DNA of 47,894 nucleotides from Rhodobacter calidifons (GCF_011174775.1 NZ_JAANHS010000019.1:1-47894); one strand, 5' to 3'. Positions 24,167 through 32,758 are shown, counted from the stretch's first letter. A program made the numbers and translations. Notes: generated by a model not told the origin, from the sequence alone.

Positions 24167-25426
24167 TCAGGCTTTTGCGGTTTCGGCAGCTTTGTTGAGA
24201 TCATACAAGGACTTGGCAAGCTTTTGCAGTTCCTTGCGCAACGGGTTCTTGGTCGCGCTTTCGGCGATGGGCAGGCCGTGGTCGTTGGCCTGGGTCACCT
24301 GTTCGCCACCGTCGGGCAGCTGCACCTCGATGTCGATGTCCAGGCTTTCGGCCATACGCTTCACGCGGGCCTTGGCGGAGAGGTCGGTGAACTTCGGCGC
24401 GCGGTTCAGGACGTAGCGCACCTTGTCATGCGGCAGCGCCTCGGCCTTCAGCGCCCGGATGAAGCGCAGGATGTTCTGCGCCGAGCGCAGGTCAAGCTCC
24501 AGCAGCGCGAAGTAGACATGGGCCCGGGTCAGCACCGCCTCGGTCCAGGCGACCACCGTCGAGGGCATATCGACGATCACGAAGTCGAAGTTGGCCTGTG
24601 CCGTGTCCAGGATGCGGCCGATGTCCTCTGGCGTGATCATCTCGAGCGGCAGCATGTCGGCCGGAGCGGTGAAGACATGCAGCTTTTCGTTGAAGGTCAG
24701 CATCGACTTCATCAGCGCATCGGCGTCGATGGCGGCGGTGTCGGTGAGGATCTCGAGCACGGCCTCCTTGCGGGGCAGGTCGAGATAGGTGGCGACCGAG
24801 CCGAATTGCAGGTCGAGGTCGATGACGCAGACCCGCATGCCCTCGGCTTCCGGGATCAGGCACAGTTCCCAGGCGAGGTTGGCGGCGAAGGTCGTGGCCC
24901 CCACGCCGCCCGCCATGCCGTGCACCGGCAGGATGACGCCGTTGCGGTCGCCGCGGGCCTTGAACACCGGGTTGAAGGTGCCGGTTTCCGGATCATAGCC
25001 GTCGGGCAGGACCGGGGCGGGCTTGCGCAGGCGTTCGATGGCGTCGTGCAGCGCGCCCTCGGGCAGCGGGTAGGGGACGAAATCGTCGGCCCCCAGCTTC
25101 AGCATCTGGTGCAGCACCGAAGGGCTGACCTGGTTCGCGATCAGAAGAACCTTGATCTTCTTGGCCTTGGCCGCCTTGATGACATCGTTCATCTTCGACA
25201 GTTCGGATTCGTCCTCGCTGTCCACGGCAATGGCGACGAACTGCATGCCGGTGCTGTCCGGCTGCTTGAGGAAGACCAGCGCATCCTCGAAATTCAGATC
25301 GCCCCAGGCCTCGCCCAGTTCGGCTTCCATGTCGTCGATCAGAAGGTCGAATCGCTGCACGTCGCGCGAAATCGTGCAGGCGAGGATCGGTGCCGGATCG
25401 CTCTGAACGGTCGGTTTGCTCGTCAT
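24167..25426 (-). CDS. cpaE: Tad pilus localisation protein CpaE (TadZ)
   Basis: This is a 419-residue protein with an N-terminal atypical receiver domain (about residues 15-130) and a ParA/MinD-like ATPase domain. The P-loop GGVGATT (about 173-179) lacks the usual lysine before Thr, which is normal for CpaE. TadZ/CpaE proteins mark the pole and recruit the CpaF machine. The ATG at 25426 (MTSKPTV) is preferred to an earlier in-frame start. An intergenic gap of 242 bases with a terminator separates it from the ompA-like gene, so it may head its own transcript. Confidence 0.9.
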   Translation of the reverse strand: MTSKPTVQSDPAPILACTISRDVQRFDLLIDDMEAELGEAWGDLNFEDALVFLKQPDSTGMQFVAIAVDSEDESELSKMNDVIKAAKAKKIKVLLIANQVSPSVLHQMLKLGADDFVPYPLPEGALHDAIERLRKPAPVLPDGYDPETGTFNPVFKARGDRNGVILPVHGMAGGVGATTFAANLAWELCLIPEAEGMRVCVIDLDLQFGSVATYLDLPRKEAVLEILTDTAAIDADALMKSMLTFNEKLHVFTAPADMLPLEMITPEDIGRILDTAQANFDFVIVDMPSTVVAWTEAVLTRAHVYFALLELDLRSAQNILRFIRALKAEALPHDKVRYVLNRAPKFTDLSAKARVKRMAESLDIDIEVQLPDGGEQVTQANDHGLPIAESATKNPLRKELQKLAKSLYDLNKAAETAKA

Positions 25427-25668
25427 CTGGCGTCTTGTCCTTTCGGTGCCGGGCTTCTGCACATGAATTTCAGGCCGTTAGCTTTTCGGTTCTGGCGTAT
25501 TCGACCTAAGGAACAAAGGACCCCGGTACTCATCCCATCCCGGCGACCTTGTTCAAGAATGGTGGCGATAATTGGGCTAAAAGGGCCTGTTTCTGGGATT
25601 ATCACGATTCTGGAAACGAAGAGGCCGGGCACCTGGCCCGGCCTCCTTTCGATGGGTTCTGCGGCCCG
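25427..25668. other. Gap between the ompA-like gene and cpaE
   Basis: The gap holds a terminator of the ompA-like gene at its left end (25622-25644) and then about 200 bases with no gene I can support, which should contain the cpaE promoter on the minus strand. Confidence 0.5.
25622..25644 (-). terminator. Hairpin after the ompA-like gene
   Basis: A nine-base perfect stem AGGCCGGGC with GCCCGGCCT and a five-base loop. Only a mixed CTTCGTTTCC tail follows on the minus strand, so efficiency is uncertain. Confidence 0.5.
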
Positions 25669-26328
25669 TTACTGGCTGCTGCCCTGGCCCTGGGCATCGG
25701 CAACCTCGCCGCTATGCGGGCGCACGCCGCTCTGGACGTATTCGCGCCAGATGATCGCGGCATATTTGCCGTTCAGCACCAGAGGATGCGACTTCACGAA
25801 GCCCGAAACCTCGGTCACGGTGCGGCGGTTGCGCACTTCCGGCTGGTTGGTCCGCACGATCGGGCGCGTCTTGCCGTAGCTGACCACCGCTTCCAGCCGC
25901 GACCGGGAGATCCCCTGCGAGGTCAGGTAGGCGACGGCCGCCTGGGCGCGGCGCAGGCCGAGGCGCTGGTTGTAGCTGGCCGAACCGACAAGATCGGTAT
26001 GGCCATAGACGCGGAAGCGGACTTCCGGGAACTGGCGGATGAAGTTCGCCTGCCGGCGCAGAATCTCTTTCGCCTCGGGGGTCAGCTCTGCGCTGTCGAA
26101 GGCGAAGTTGATCGTGTCGGGAACCTCGGCCGCAAAGCGCTCGGCCAGGGCGACGGTGTAGGACAGCTCTCCGGTCTGGAGCAGCGTGTTGTTCATCGTC
26201 GCATTGCCGAACTGGCCCTTGTCGACCTCCGAGCCAAGCTCGCGGTCCCAGGAGACCGAGGATTCGCCGCAGGCCGTCAGCGCCAGCAGGGCCGTCGCGG
26301 CCAGGAGTCTGGGAAGCATCGTGGTCAT
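25669..26328 (-). CDS. OmpA-family outer-membrane lipoprotein of the Tad locus
   Basis: This is a 219-residue protein. A signal peptide ends at LALTAC (a lipobox near residue 19), and the C-terminal OmpA peptidoglycan-binding domain is at about residues 90-190 (INFAFDSAELTPEAKEILRRQANFIRQFPEVRFRVYGHTDLVG, with the NQRLGLRRAQAAVAYL helix). Such proteins tether the secretin to the cell wall. The start at 26328 follows the cpaC stop by four bases. Confidence 0.85.
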   Translation of the reverse strand: MTTMLPRLLAATALLALTACGESSVSWDRELGSEVDKGQFGNATMNNTLLQTGELSYTVALAERFAAEVPDTINFAFDSAELTPEAKEILRRQANFIRQFPEVRFRVYGHTDLVGSASYNQRLGLRRAQAAVAYLTSQGISRSRLEAVVSYGKTRPIVRTNQPEVRNRRTVTEVSGFVKSHPLVLNGKYAAIIWREYVQSGVRPHSGEVADAQGQGSSQ

Positions 26329-26332
26329 CGCC

Positions 26333-27724
26333 TTACTCCATCACATAGCCGTAGGACGAGCTGAAGTCCTGGCGGGCGACTTCGGCGGCAGCACCCCGTT
26401 TCGGGCCCTTCGCCACATCGCCGAACAGGAACAGTTCGCGTTCGGTCGGGATGCGCACCCGGTCGGTCGGCAGCGCCAGGGCGGCACCGGCCACCGGGGT
26501 GACAAGGTGCGGCGTGACGATGATGACCAGTTCGGTCTGCGACCGCTGGTATTCCGAGGACCGGAACAGGGCACCCAGGATCGGAATGTCGCCGATCCAG
26601 GGCAGCTGGGTGTTCAGGTCGCGGAAGTCGTCCTGCAACAGGCCCGCGATGGCAAAGCTTTCGCCGTCGCGCATCTCGACCGTGGTCGAGGTCTCGCGCC
26701 GCTTGAAGGCGTCGATCGAGAAGCCCGAGACCGAGATCCCGTTGGCCGGGTCGATCGACGAGACGGCCGCGCTGATCGAGAGGTTGATGATGTCCTGGTC
26801 GACGACCACCGGGGTGAAGTTGAGTTCCACACCGAAGGGTTTCCATTCGACTGTGACCGTGCTGTTGTCCTGCGCCACGGGGACGGGATATTCGCCACCG
26901 GCCAGGAACTTGGCATCCTGACCGGAGAGCGCGGTCAGGTTCGGTTCCGCAAGGGTGCGGACCATGCCCTTCGCTTCCAGCGCTTCCAGCAGGACCTCGA
27001 ATTCGAGACCGCCGATGGACCCGCCGAAGGCGATGCCGCCCGCGGCATTCGGGCGCAGGGTGAGGGGGCCGCCAAGGCTGTTGCTGCCGCTGAGATAGGT
27101 GCCGGTCTCTCCGCGCAGGCGGCCGCGGTCGCCGATGCCGAGCGAGGAGGACAGGTTCTTCGAGATCGTCCGGTTCACCTCGGCGAAGCGGACCTTCAGC
27201 ATGACCTGCTGCGTCCCGCCGACCACCATCAGGTTCGACACCCGGTCCGGCGCGTAGCGGTTCGCCAGATCAAGCGCCCGGTCCAGTTTCGCGGTCGAGG
27301 AGACCTGACCGGAAAGCACGATGCCGTCATTCGCGGTGCGAACCTCGATCTTCTCGCCCGGCAGGATCTGCTGCAACCGCTCCTTGAATTCGGCGATGTC
27401 GGGGGTGACATGCACATCGACGTTCGAGATCAGTTGCCCGTTCGGCGACAGAAGCGTGAGCGTGGTGCGCCCCGGCGCCTTGCCGAGGACGTAGATCGAG
27501 CGGTCCGACAGGGTCGAGATATCGGCGATGCCGGGGTTTGCGATCGAGAGCTCCGCGAAGGGAACATCACTTTCGACGACAACGGCCCGGTTCATCGGAA
27601 CGTTGAGTGCGTTGGAAGCCTGGCCCTGCATCACGCGCAGGACTTCGGCGGAGACCGGCGTCAGCGCCGACGATGCGACACACGCACCAAGATAGCCTGC
27701 TACCAGGAGTCGTTTCATGTTCAT
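26333..27724 (-). CDS. cpaC: Tad pilus secretin CpaC (RcpA)
   Basis: This is a 463-residue outer-membrane secretin through which the Flp pilus exits. The signal peptide MNMKRLLVAGYLGACVASSA ends near residue 27. Next come an N-terminal pilus-and-secretin domain, a BON domain (LQQILPGEKIEVRTANDGIVLSGQV, about 110-150), then the secretin domain (LKVRFAEVNRTISKNLSSSLG through VIVTPHLVTPV). An earlier in-frame start at 27901 would place 59 residues, including the cpaB terminator hairpin, before the signal peptide and is rejected. Confidence 0.93.
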   Translation of the reverse strand: MNMKRLLVAGYLGACVASSALTPVSAEVLRVMQGQASNALNVPMNRAVVVESDVPFAELSIANPGIADISTLSDRSIYVLGKAPGRTTLTLLSPNGQLISNVDVHVTPDIAEFKERLQQILPGEKIEVRTANDGIVLSGQVSSTAKLDRALDLANRYAPDRVSNLMVVGGTQQVMLKVRFAEVNRTISKNLSSSLGIGDRGRLRGETGTYLSGSNSLGGPLTLRPNAAGGIAFGGSIGGLEFEVLLEALEAKGMVRTLAEPNLTALSGQDAKFLAGGEYPVPVAQDNSTVTVEWKPFGVELNFTPVVVDQDIINLSISAAVSSIDPANGISVSGFSIDAFKRRETSTTVEMRDGESFAIAGLLQDDFRDLNTQLPWIGDIPILGALFRSSEYQRSQTELVIIVTPHLVTPVAGAALALPTDRVRIPTERELFLFGDVAKGPKRGAAAEVARQDFSSSYGYVME

Positions 27725-27882
27725 GTGATCTGCCCTTTCGACCACGCCTCGTTTGGGTCTTGAACGCCCTTGTGTGCAGGCAGGATGACCCAGCCCCGGT
27801 TTTTTTGCAAGAATCAATGATTTGAGGGGTGACCTTGATGTGGATAAACTGCAACAGGTCGCAATGGATTGAAAAACGGAAA

Positions 27883-27913
27883 GGGCGCGGCCCCAGATCA
27901 TGTGGCCGCGCCC
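27883..27913 (-). terminator. Terminator between cpaB and cpaC
   Basis: A ten-base perfect stem GGGCGCGGCC with GGCCGCGCCC (11-base loop) is followed on the minus strand by TTTCCGTTTTTC. It lies between cpaB and cpaC, which are on the same strand, so it may reduce readthrough and set cpaB/cpaC stoichiometry. Confidence 0.75.
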
Positions 27914-27935
27914 CAGATTGCCGGAAGGTCGGAGG

Positions 27936-28796
27936 TCAGTTCGAGCAGGGGATCTCGATGTCGGTTTCGATCACCTGTCCGCCGCTGCGCTGCTTGGCGT
28001 AGCACTTCTTGACTTCGGGGACGACTTCAACGGGAGCCTCTTCCTGGCGTACGATGCCAAGCATGCTGTTGATGTCGGTTTCCACAGTTCCTTCAACGGT
28101 TTCGCTGGCGTCGCGGGCCAGCGACAGGGTCAGCTTGCCCGTGGCCTGGGCCTGGGCCAGACGGGCCACCTGTTCCGGCGTCGCGGCGACTGTGACCGTC
28201 TGCGCAACAGTGTCCGAGGAGACCTGGCCCTCGTTGATGGCTTTGTCCACCGCGATCACCAGCACCGCGCTTTCGATCTGACGGGTGATCCCGCCCTCGA
28301 CGCCCGGGACGTTGCCGGTCCAGAGGATGTCGATGTAGTCGTCCGGCTTCACGAAATTGGAAATGCCCGAATTCGTGCCGACCTTGATCGCGAAGGCGCG
28401 CTTGCCCTTTTCCAGCTTCGACGTGAGGTTCGCCAGTTCGCCCGGTTCGGTGACGCGGCTGGCCAGGACCGGCTCGAAGGCTTCGGTCGAGCGCAGGATA
28501 TAGCGCGGGCCCTTGGCGTTTTCGGGGAAGAGGGCGGCCTTGTCGCGGAAGATCGTGGCGGGCAGGCTCTTCTCGGGCCAGTAGATGGCGACGACATCCT
28601 TTTCCGCCAGCGGTTCGCCGTATTTCTTCGGCTTGGCGAAGACGAAGACCTCGACCAGCTTGCCGGCCTTGGCGTTGAACGCCTGTTCCTTGCGGAGCGC
28701 CCCTTCCAGTTCGGCCATGTAGCCCTGGATCATGTAAACCGCCACACCGGCCAGAGCCATGCCGACGATCAGGACCAACGCGAATACTGCTCTCAT
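27936..28796 (-). CDS. cpaB: Flp pilus assembly protein CpaB (RcpC)
   Basis: This is a 286-residue periplasmic protein anchored by an N-terminal hydrophobic segment (MRAVFALVLIVGMALAGVAVYM). An SAF domain is at about residues 45-110 (KKYGEPLAEKDVVAIYWPEKSLPATIFRDKA), and the CpaB beta-clip region follows (LTSKLEKGKRAFAIKVGTNSGISNFVKPDDYIDILWTG). It is required for pilus secretion, perhaps by binding peptidoglycan. The C-terminus has a CYAKQ...PCSN pair of cysteines. I chose the ATG at 28796 with AGAGG upstream over a TTG two codons earlier. Confidence 0.9.
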   Translation of the reverse strand: MRAVFALVLIVGMALAGVAVYMIQGYMAELEGALRKEQAFNAKAGKLVEVFVFAKPKKYGEPLAEKDVVAIYWPEKSLPATIFRDKAALFPENAKGPRYILRSTEAFEPVLASRVTEPGELANLTSKLEKGKRAFAIKVGTNSGISNFVKPDDYIDILWTGNVPGVEGGITRQIESAVLVIAVDKAINEGQVSSDTVAQTVTVAATPEQVARLAQAQATGKLTLSLARDASETVEGTVETDINSMLGIVRQEEAPVEVVPEVKKCYAKQRSGGQVIETDIEIPCSN

Positions 28797-28997
28797 TTCC
28801 AACCTCTGTTTGCGGATGTCGGCCTCGGAAGGTGCAGAGGCGATCCGGCGCTGCTTTTAGTGCGTTCGGGGGTGCCCGGCAACGTGATGGGTGGGCGCCC
28901 CGATTCGAAGATCTTTCTCCTGTGGCCGCTGCCCCATGCTGTCGCGGGGCGAGTCACACTTGCTGCACCATGACCGTTGAATAAGGCGAAAATTTAG

Positions 28998-29016
28998 CAT
29001 TGGTCGGGCACCAATG
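28998..29016 (-). promoter_or_regulatory. Inverted repeat upstream of cpaB (operator or hairpin)
   Basis: CATTGGT and ACCAATG form a perfect seven-base inverted repeat around a five-base spacer, about 200 bases upstream of the cpaB start. On the minus strand it is followed by CTAAATTTTCG. It may be an operator or a weak second terminator after flp1. Confidence 0.35.
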
Positions 29017-29076
29017 TCGCGCCGGCGGCTTTACTGTTTCCGGCCTGCCGAGAGTCACAGGTCAGCGCAATGGAAA

Positions 29077-29100
29077 GGCCGCGCCCGAGGAGGCGCGGCC
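29077..29100 (-). terminator. Terminator of flp1
   Basis: A nine-base perfect stem (GGCCGCGCC with GGCGCGGCC) and a six-base loop are followed on the minus strand by TTTCCATT, 23 bases after the pilin stop. Confidence 0.75.
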
Positions 29101-29123
29101 CGAAAGGCGGGGGATGCTGTGGA

Positions 29124-29327
29124 TCAGCAGGTCGCCGAGTTGTTGTTCTGCATGCAGGTTTGGGCTTTGCCGAGTTCGTCACCGATCGCTTCGGCCAGGT
29201 CCGAAACGGGCTGGCGGACGAACGAGAAGATCAGCAGGCCCAGGCCCACGACAGCGGCGGTCAGAACCACCCAGTCAACGGTCACGGCGCCGGCTTCGTC
29301 TTTCAGGAAGGCGGAGAACTTGGTCAT
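29124..29327 (-). CDS. Flp-type pilin, copy 1
   Basis: This is a 67-residue type IVb pilin precursor. A basic leader MTKFSAFLKDEAG ends at the predicted cleavage site after Gly13. A hydrophobic helix runs AVTVDWVVLTAAVVGLGLLI and so on. The usual Glu5-Tyr6 of mature Flp pilins is Asp-Trp here. Two cysteines (Cys58, Cys67) close the C-terminus. AAGGGAC precedes the ATG. An upstream-extended reading would add residues without leader features. A near-identical copy lies upstream on the same strand. Confidence 0.9.
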   Translation of the reverse strand: MTKFSAFLKDEAGAVTVDWVVLTAAVVGLGLLIFSFVRQPVSDLAEAIGDELGKAQTCMQNNNSATC

Positions 29328-29744
29328 GGTCTTGTCCCTTTCAAAGGCGTTCATCTGTGTCGCAACCGCTTCGTTCGTGGCGATCCCTGTGCCGCTTCCG
29401 ACCGGTATGAGCCCATATGACCGATCAATCGTGGCAAGAGTTGGGAGTGCTTCGGTTATTTCTGGGTCAGGCCAAAAATTCACTGGTAATCTTTTAAGTA
29501 ACTGACTAAAAATGATAATTTTTCATATGCCGGACATTCGCGGCCGGATTCCATTCAACCTTGAGGCGAATGTGCGACATCGGGCGCGCGCCGTGCCGGC
29601 GCAGCTGTCCGGGCGCCTTGTCTGCGCCGCGGGCGGGGGACGCCCGCGGGAACCCGCCCCCGGGGCCGATGCCGCGCGGCCACAAACGGAAACGACCGCA
29701 CCCTTCGCAGGGCGCGGTCGTCCGAAGCTTCCGGGGGAAGCGAA
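29328..29744. other. Gap between the two pilin genes
   Basis: In these 417 bases I support no gene. They hold the flp2 terminator (29694-29719), a second GC-rich perfect hairpin (29627-29635 with 29641-29649), and an A/T-rich island around 29485-29530, where the flp1 promoter should be. In that island, TTAA and CTAA blocks are eight bases apart, close to but not matching the CtrA consensus. Confidence 0.5.
29694..29719 (-). terminator. Terminator of flp2
   Basis: A ten-base stem with one G-U pair (GACCGCACCC with GGGCGCGGTC) and a six-base loop are followed on the minus strand by GTTTCCGTTTG, 26 bases past the pilin stop. Confidence 0.7.
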
Positions 29745-29945
29745 TTAGCAGTTGGCCCCGTTCGAGGTCATGCATTCACGGGCATCATCGAGTTCCTCAC
29801 CGATCGCGGTGGCCAGCTCCGAAACGGCCGGGCGGACGGCCGAGAAGATCAGGAGGCCCAGGCCCACGACGGCGGCGGTCAGAACCACCCAGTCAACGGT
29901 CACGGCGCCGGCTTCGTCTTTCAGGAAAGCGGAAAACTTGGTCAT
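29745..29945 (-). CDS. Flp-type pilin, copy 2
   Basis: This is a 66-residue Flp pilin precursor identical to copy 1 over the first 35 residues (leader, cleavage Gly13, Asp18-Trp19, hydrophobic helix) and different after that: FSAVRPAVSELATAIGEELDDARECMTSNGANC. The C-terminal cysteine pair is Cys58 and Cys66. AAAGGA precedes the ATG. The second copy has its own promoter region and terminator, so the two pilins can be expressed at different levels. Confidence 0.9.
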   Translation of the reverse strand: MTKFSAFLKDEAGAVTVDWVVLTAAVVGLGLLIFSAVRPAVSELATAIGEELDDARECMTSNGANC

Positions 29946-30293
29946 TTGTCTTGGTCCTTTGCTAGGGTGCTCACTGTACATTCAACCGCTTCGAGTTGGC
30001 CGCATCCCGCGCCGTCGTCGTTCGGTATGGCCACATATAGCCCCGCAAAAATGGCAGCAGTTTGGACGACGACCGCAGAATCCCGATCCTCCGGAAAAAA
30101 CCTGGCCGGCATGAGGTAAGGCACTGAAAGGGAACAGAAAGATTTTTAGCGCTTTGTTCATCTTTGCATGCCAGGCCGTGGTATTTCGGTCAATTCTGGC
30201 AGAATTGCCATGATTGGTCGGGAAAAGTTCTGGCCCCGTCCCCCCGAAGCTGCGACTCTGCCGGCAAAACAACGAGGCGAGCAGGCCCCGATC
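29946..30293. other. Divergent gap between flp2 and the lytic transglycosylase
   Basis: These 348 bases between divergent genes hold no supported gene. Promoters for flp2 (minus) and the transglycosylase (plus) should be here, but I cannot place boxes with confidence. Confidence 0.45.
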
Positions 30294-31148
30294 ATGCAGA
30301 AGTCAGGTTTGAGGATCGCAGCGATTCTCTGTGCCGCCGTGCCCTTCGCGGCGCAGGCAGAGGACTACACCTTCAAGCGCGTGAAGGTGGGAGAGTCGCT
30401 GCCCGGCAAGCGGATCACCGTCCAGATCGACCCGGAGGAGCAGGCCCGATACCTTGCGGCCCTGCCCAAGGTCGATCCGAAGCCGGTCCGGCGCGAAGAA
30501 GAACGGAAGCCCGCCGACAGGACCGACCGAGAGCCCGGCCCGGCGCCGGCCTCGTCCTATGCCTGGTACTGGGAGAAGGTGCCGGCCGGCATCGGCGACC
30601 GGGCGGACCGCTTCCAGCTTGCCCTGGCCTCGCTGTCGCAGGGGCCGGGGGGCGCGATGGTCAGGGCGCCAAGGATGCAGCATTTGCAAGAGGTGTCAAA
30701 GCAGTACGGCAAGGACATCCTGCGTGCGACGCTGAACACCAAGGTGTCGCCGGCGCTGGTGCTGGCGGTGATCGGCATCGAAAGCGCGGGTCGGGCGGAT
30801 GCGGTCAGCCATGCCGGGGCGGTGGGGCTGATGCAGTTGATCCCGGCCACGGCAGAACGCTTTGGCGTCACGGATGCCAAGGATCCGGTGCAGAACATCA
30901 AGGGCGGTGTCGCCTATCTGGACTGGCTGCTGAAGGAGTTCGACTACGACCCGGTGCTTGCACTGGCGGCCTACAATGCCGGCGAGGGAGCCGTGCGCAG
31001 CAACGGCGGCGTCCCGCCCTATGCCGAGACGCGCGACTATGTGCCCAAGGTGCTTGCCGCCTGGCAGGTGGCCCAGGGGCTGTGTGTCAGCCCGCCGATG
31101 CTGGTCACCGATCCCTGCATCTTCCGCACCGACCTGGCCGGTCTCTAG
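30294..31148 (+). CDS. Lytic transglycosylase (SLT domain)
   Basis: This is a 284-residue exported enzyme that cleaves peptidoglycan glycan strands. A signal peptide ends near residue 22 (AAQA). A charged linker (about 55-85) leads to the SLT domain (about 145-260) with the catalytic Glu163 in VIGIESAGRADAVS, the GAVGLMQLIPATA motif and the late ALAAYNAGEGAV. It is divergent from the Tad pilins, so it may open the cell wall for pilus assembly, but a housekeeping role is equally possible. The ATG at 30294 is the first with a signal peptide. Its stop shares the palindrome CTAG with the convergent gene. Confidence 0.88.
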   Translation: MQKSGLRIAAILCAAVPFAAQAEDYTFKRVKVGESLPGKRITVQIDPEEQARYLAALPKVDPKPVRREEERKPADRTDREPGPAPASSYAWYWEKVPAGIGDRADRFQLALASLSQGPGGAMVRAPRMQHLQEVSKQYGKDILRATLNTKVSPALVLAVIGIESAGRADAVSHAGAVGLMQLIPATAERFGVTDAKDPVQNIKGGVAYLDWLLKEFDYDPVLALAAYNAGEGAVRSNGGVPPYAETRDYVPKVLAAWQVAQGLCVSPPMLVTDPCIFRTDLAGL

Positions 31149-31423
31149 ACGAAGACGTCGGCCCGGGCGGAGTGCTTCTTCCGGGTGGCGTTGCCGAAGG
31201 CGCCGCGGGGGCCGACCCTGAAGCCGTCCTTCCGCGCGGCTGCCACCAGCGCCAGCCCCGCGCCGGTGCCGCGCAGGCTGTCCGGGACGCCGGTATGGTC
31301 GGCGATGACGAGTGTGGGCGTTGTGACCGAATGGGTCGGTTCCGCCGCTTTCCCGCCCTGGCGGATCACGAAGCGACCTCTGGTCGCCCCGTGGTCGCGG
31401 GTGACGCTATGGTCAGCCGACAA
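31145..31423 (-). CDS. Degenerate-looking GNAT-like protein (YjdJ/COG2388-like)
   Basis: This is a 92-residue protein with a GNAT-like block [25 protein letters not shown], which matches small acetyltransferase-like proteins. About eight residues of the next helix are missing and the usual PLCPF strand is PRGAF here, so the coenzyme-A side appears damaged although the frame stays open. Its start overlaps the end of scoB by 11 bases on the same strand. It may be a decaying gene or a functional variant. I am unsure. Confidence 0.45.
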   Translation of the reverse strand: MSADHSVTRDHGATRGRFVIRQGGKAAEPTHSVTTPTLVIADHTGVPDSLRGTGAGLALVAAARKDGFRVGPRGAFGNATRKKHSARADVFV

Positions 31424-32057
31424 TCGTCGCCTCGGTCGCGGCGCGCAGGTCCGCCTCGGTCACGCCGGGGGCGAGTTCGACGATCTTCAGCCCGCCGGGC
31501 ACCACGTCCAGCACGCCGAGATTGGTGATGATCCGGTCCACCACGCCCTTGCCCGTCAGCGGAAGCGTGCAGGATTTCAACACCTTGGACTCGCCGTGTT
31601 TCGAGGTGTGGTCCATCACCACCACCACGCGGCCCACGCCCGCCACCAGATCCATCGCGCCCCCCATGCCCTTGACCAGCTTGCCGGGGATCATCCAGTT
31701 CGCCAGATCGCCGGTTTCGCTGACTTCCATCCCGCCCAGGATCGCCATGGCGATCTTGCCGCCGCGGATCATCGCGAAGGAGGTCGCGCTGTCGAAATAG
31801 GCGGTCTGCGGCAGTTCGGTGATCGTCTGCTTGCCGGCGTTGATGAGGTCGGGGTCTTCCTCGCCCTCGTAGGGAAACGGCCCCATCCCCAGCATCCCGT
31901 TTTCCGATTGCAGGGTGACGTTCACGCCCTCGGGGATATAGTTCGCCACCAGCGTCGGGATGCCGATGCCAAGGTTCACATACATCCCGTCGCGCAATTC
32001 CTGCGCCGCGCGGGCGGCCATGCCGTTGCGGTCCCAGCCCTTGGTCTCGCTCATCAT
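31413..32057 (-). CDS. scoB: 3-oxoacid CoA-transferase subunit B
   Basis: This is a 214-residue beta subunit of succinyl-CoA:3-oxoacid CoA-transferase, which activates acetoacetate in ketone-body and short-chain acid use. The catalytic Glu lies in [13 protein letters not shown] (about residue 50), and [30 protein letters not shown] is characteristic. Its start codon lies inside the scoA stop (ATGA overlap), so the subunits are coupled. It is the second gene of the scoAB operon. Confidence 0.93.
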   Translation of the reverse strand: MMSETKGWDRNGMAARAAQELRDGMYVNLGIGIPTLVANYIPEGVNVTLQSENGMLGMGPFPYEGEEDPDLINAGKQTITELPQTAYFDSATSFAMIRGGKIAMAILGGMEVSETGDLANWMIPGKLVKGMGGAMDLVAGVGRVVVVMDHTSKHGESKVLKSCTLPLTGKGVVDRIITNLGVLDVVPGGLKIVELAPGVTEADLRAATEATIVG

Positions 32058-32758
32058 GCGTTCTCCCGCTTGCGGACGGTCCGCTGTTCGATGCGTTTCT
32101 CGTGCTTGCCGGTGATGATGCGGTGGACATAGATCCCCGGCAGGTGGATGTGGTCGGGGTCAAGGCTGCCCAGGGGCACGATCTCCTCGACCTCGGCCAC
32201 GCAGACCTTGCCGCAGGTGGCGGCGGGGACGTTGAAATTTCGCGCGGTCTTGCGGAAGACGAGGTTCCCCGACGGGTCCGCCTTCCAGGCCTTGACGATC
32301 GACAGGTCCGCCACGATCCCGCGTTCCAGGATATAGGTCTTGCCGTCGAAGTCGTGATGTTCCTTGCCCTCGGCGATCACGGTGCCGACGCCCGTTGCGG
32401 TGTAGAAGCCCGGGATGCCCGCGCCGCCCGCCCGCATCCGCTCGGCGAGTGTCCCCTGCGGGTTGAATTCGACTTCGAGTTCGCCCGACAGATACTGGCG
32501 CATGAATTCGGCATTCTCGCCCACATAGGACGAGATCATCTTCTTCACCTGCCGCGTCTCCAGCAGGACGCCCAGGCCGAAGCCATCGACGCCCGCGTTG
32601 TTCGAGGCGACGGTGAGGTTCTTCGTGCCCGCATCGCGGATCGCGGCGATCAGGAGTTCGGGGATGCCGCAGAGGCCGAAGCCTCCGCTGGCGATCAGCA
32701 TCCCGTCGTGCAGAAGCCCGTCGAGGGCCGCAGCGGCGCTTGGATAGACTTTGTTCAT
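32054..32758 (-). CDS. scoA: 3-oxoacid CoA-transferase subunit A
   Basis: This is the 234-residue alpha subunit. The CoA-binding loop [10 protein letters not shown] (about residues 21-30) and the [16 protein letters not shown] and [11 protein letters not shown] segments are family features. GGAGGAGACC precedes the ATG. It is divergent from the PAS-LuxR regulator, and the operator candidate at 32844-32861 lies about 85 bases upstream of its start, consistent with control by that regulator. Confidence 0.93.
   Translation of the reverse strand: MNKVYPSAAAALDGLLHDGMLIASGGFGLCGIPELLIAAIRDAGTKNLTVASNNAGVDGFGLGVLLETRQVKKMISSYVGENAEFMRQYLSGELEVEFNPQGTLAERMRAGGAGIPGFYTATGVGTVIAEGKEHHDFDGKTYILERGIVADLSIVKAWKADPSGNLVFRKTARNFNVPAATCGKVCVAEVEEIVPLGSLDPDHIHLPGIYVHRIITGKHEKRIEQRTVRKRENA

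Larger units (their letters stand above)
28797..29123. other. Gap between flp1 and cpaB
   Basis: No gene is supported in these 327 bases. They contain the flp1 terminator (29077-29100), the inverted repeat at 28998-29016, and the presumed cpaB promoter on the minus strand. Confidence 0.5.
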
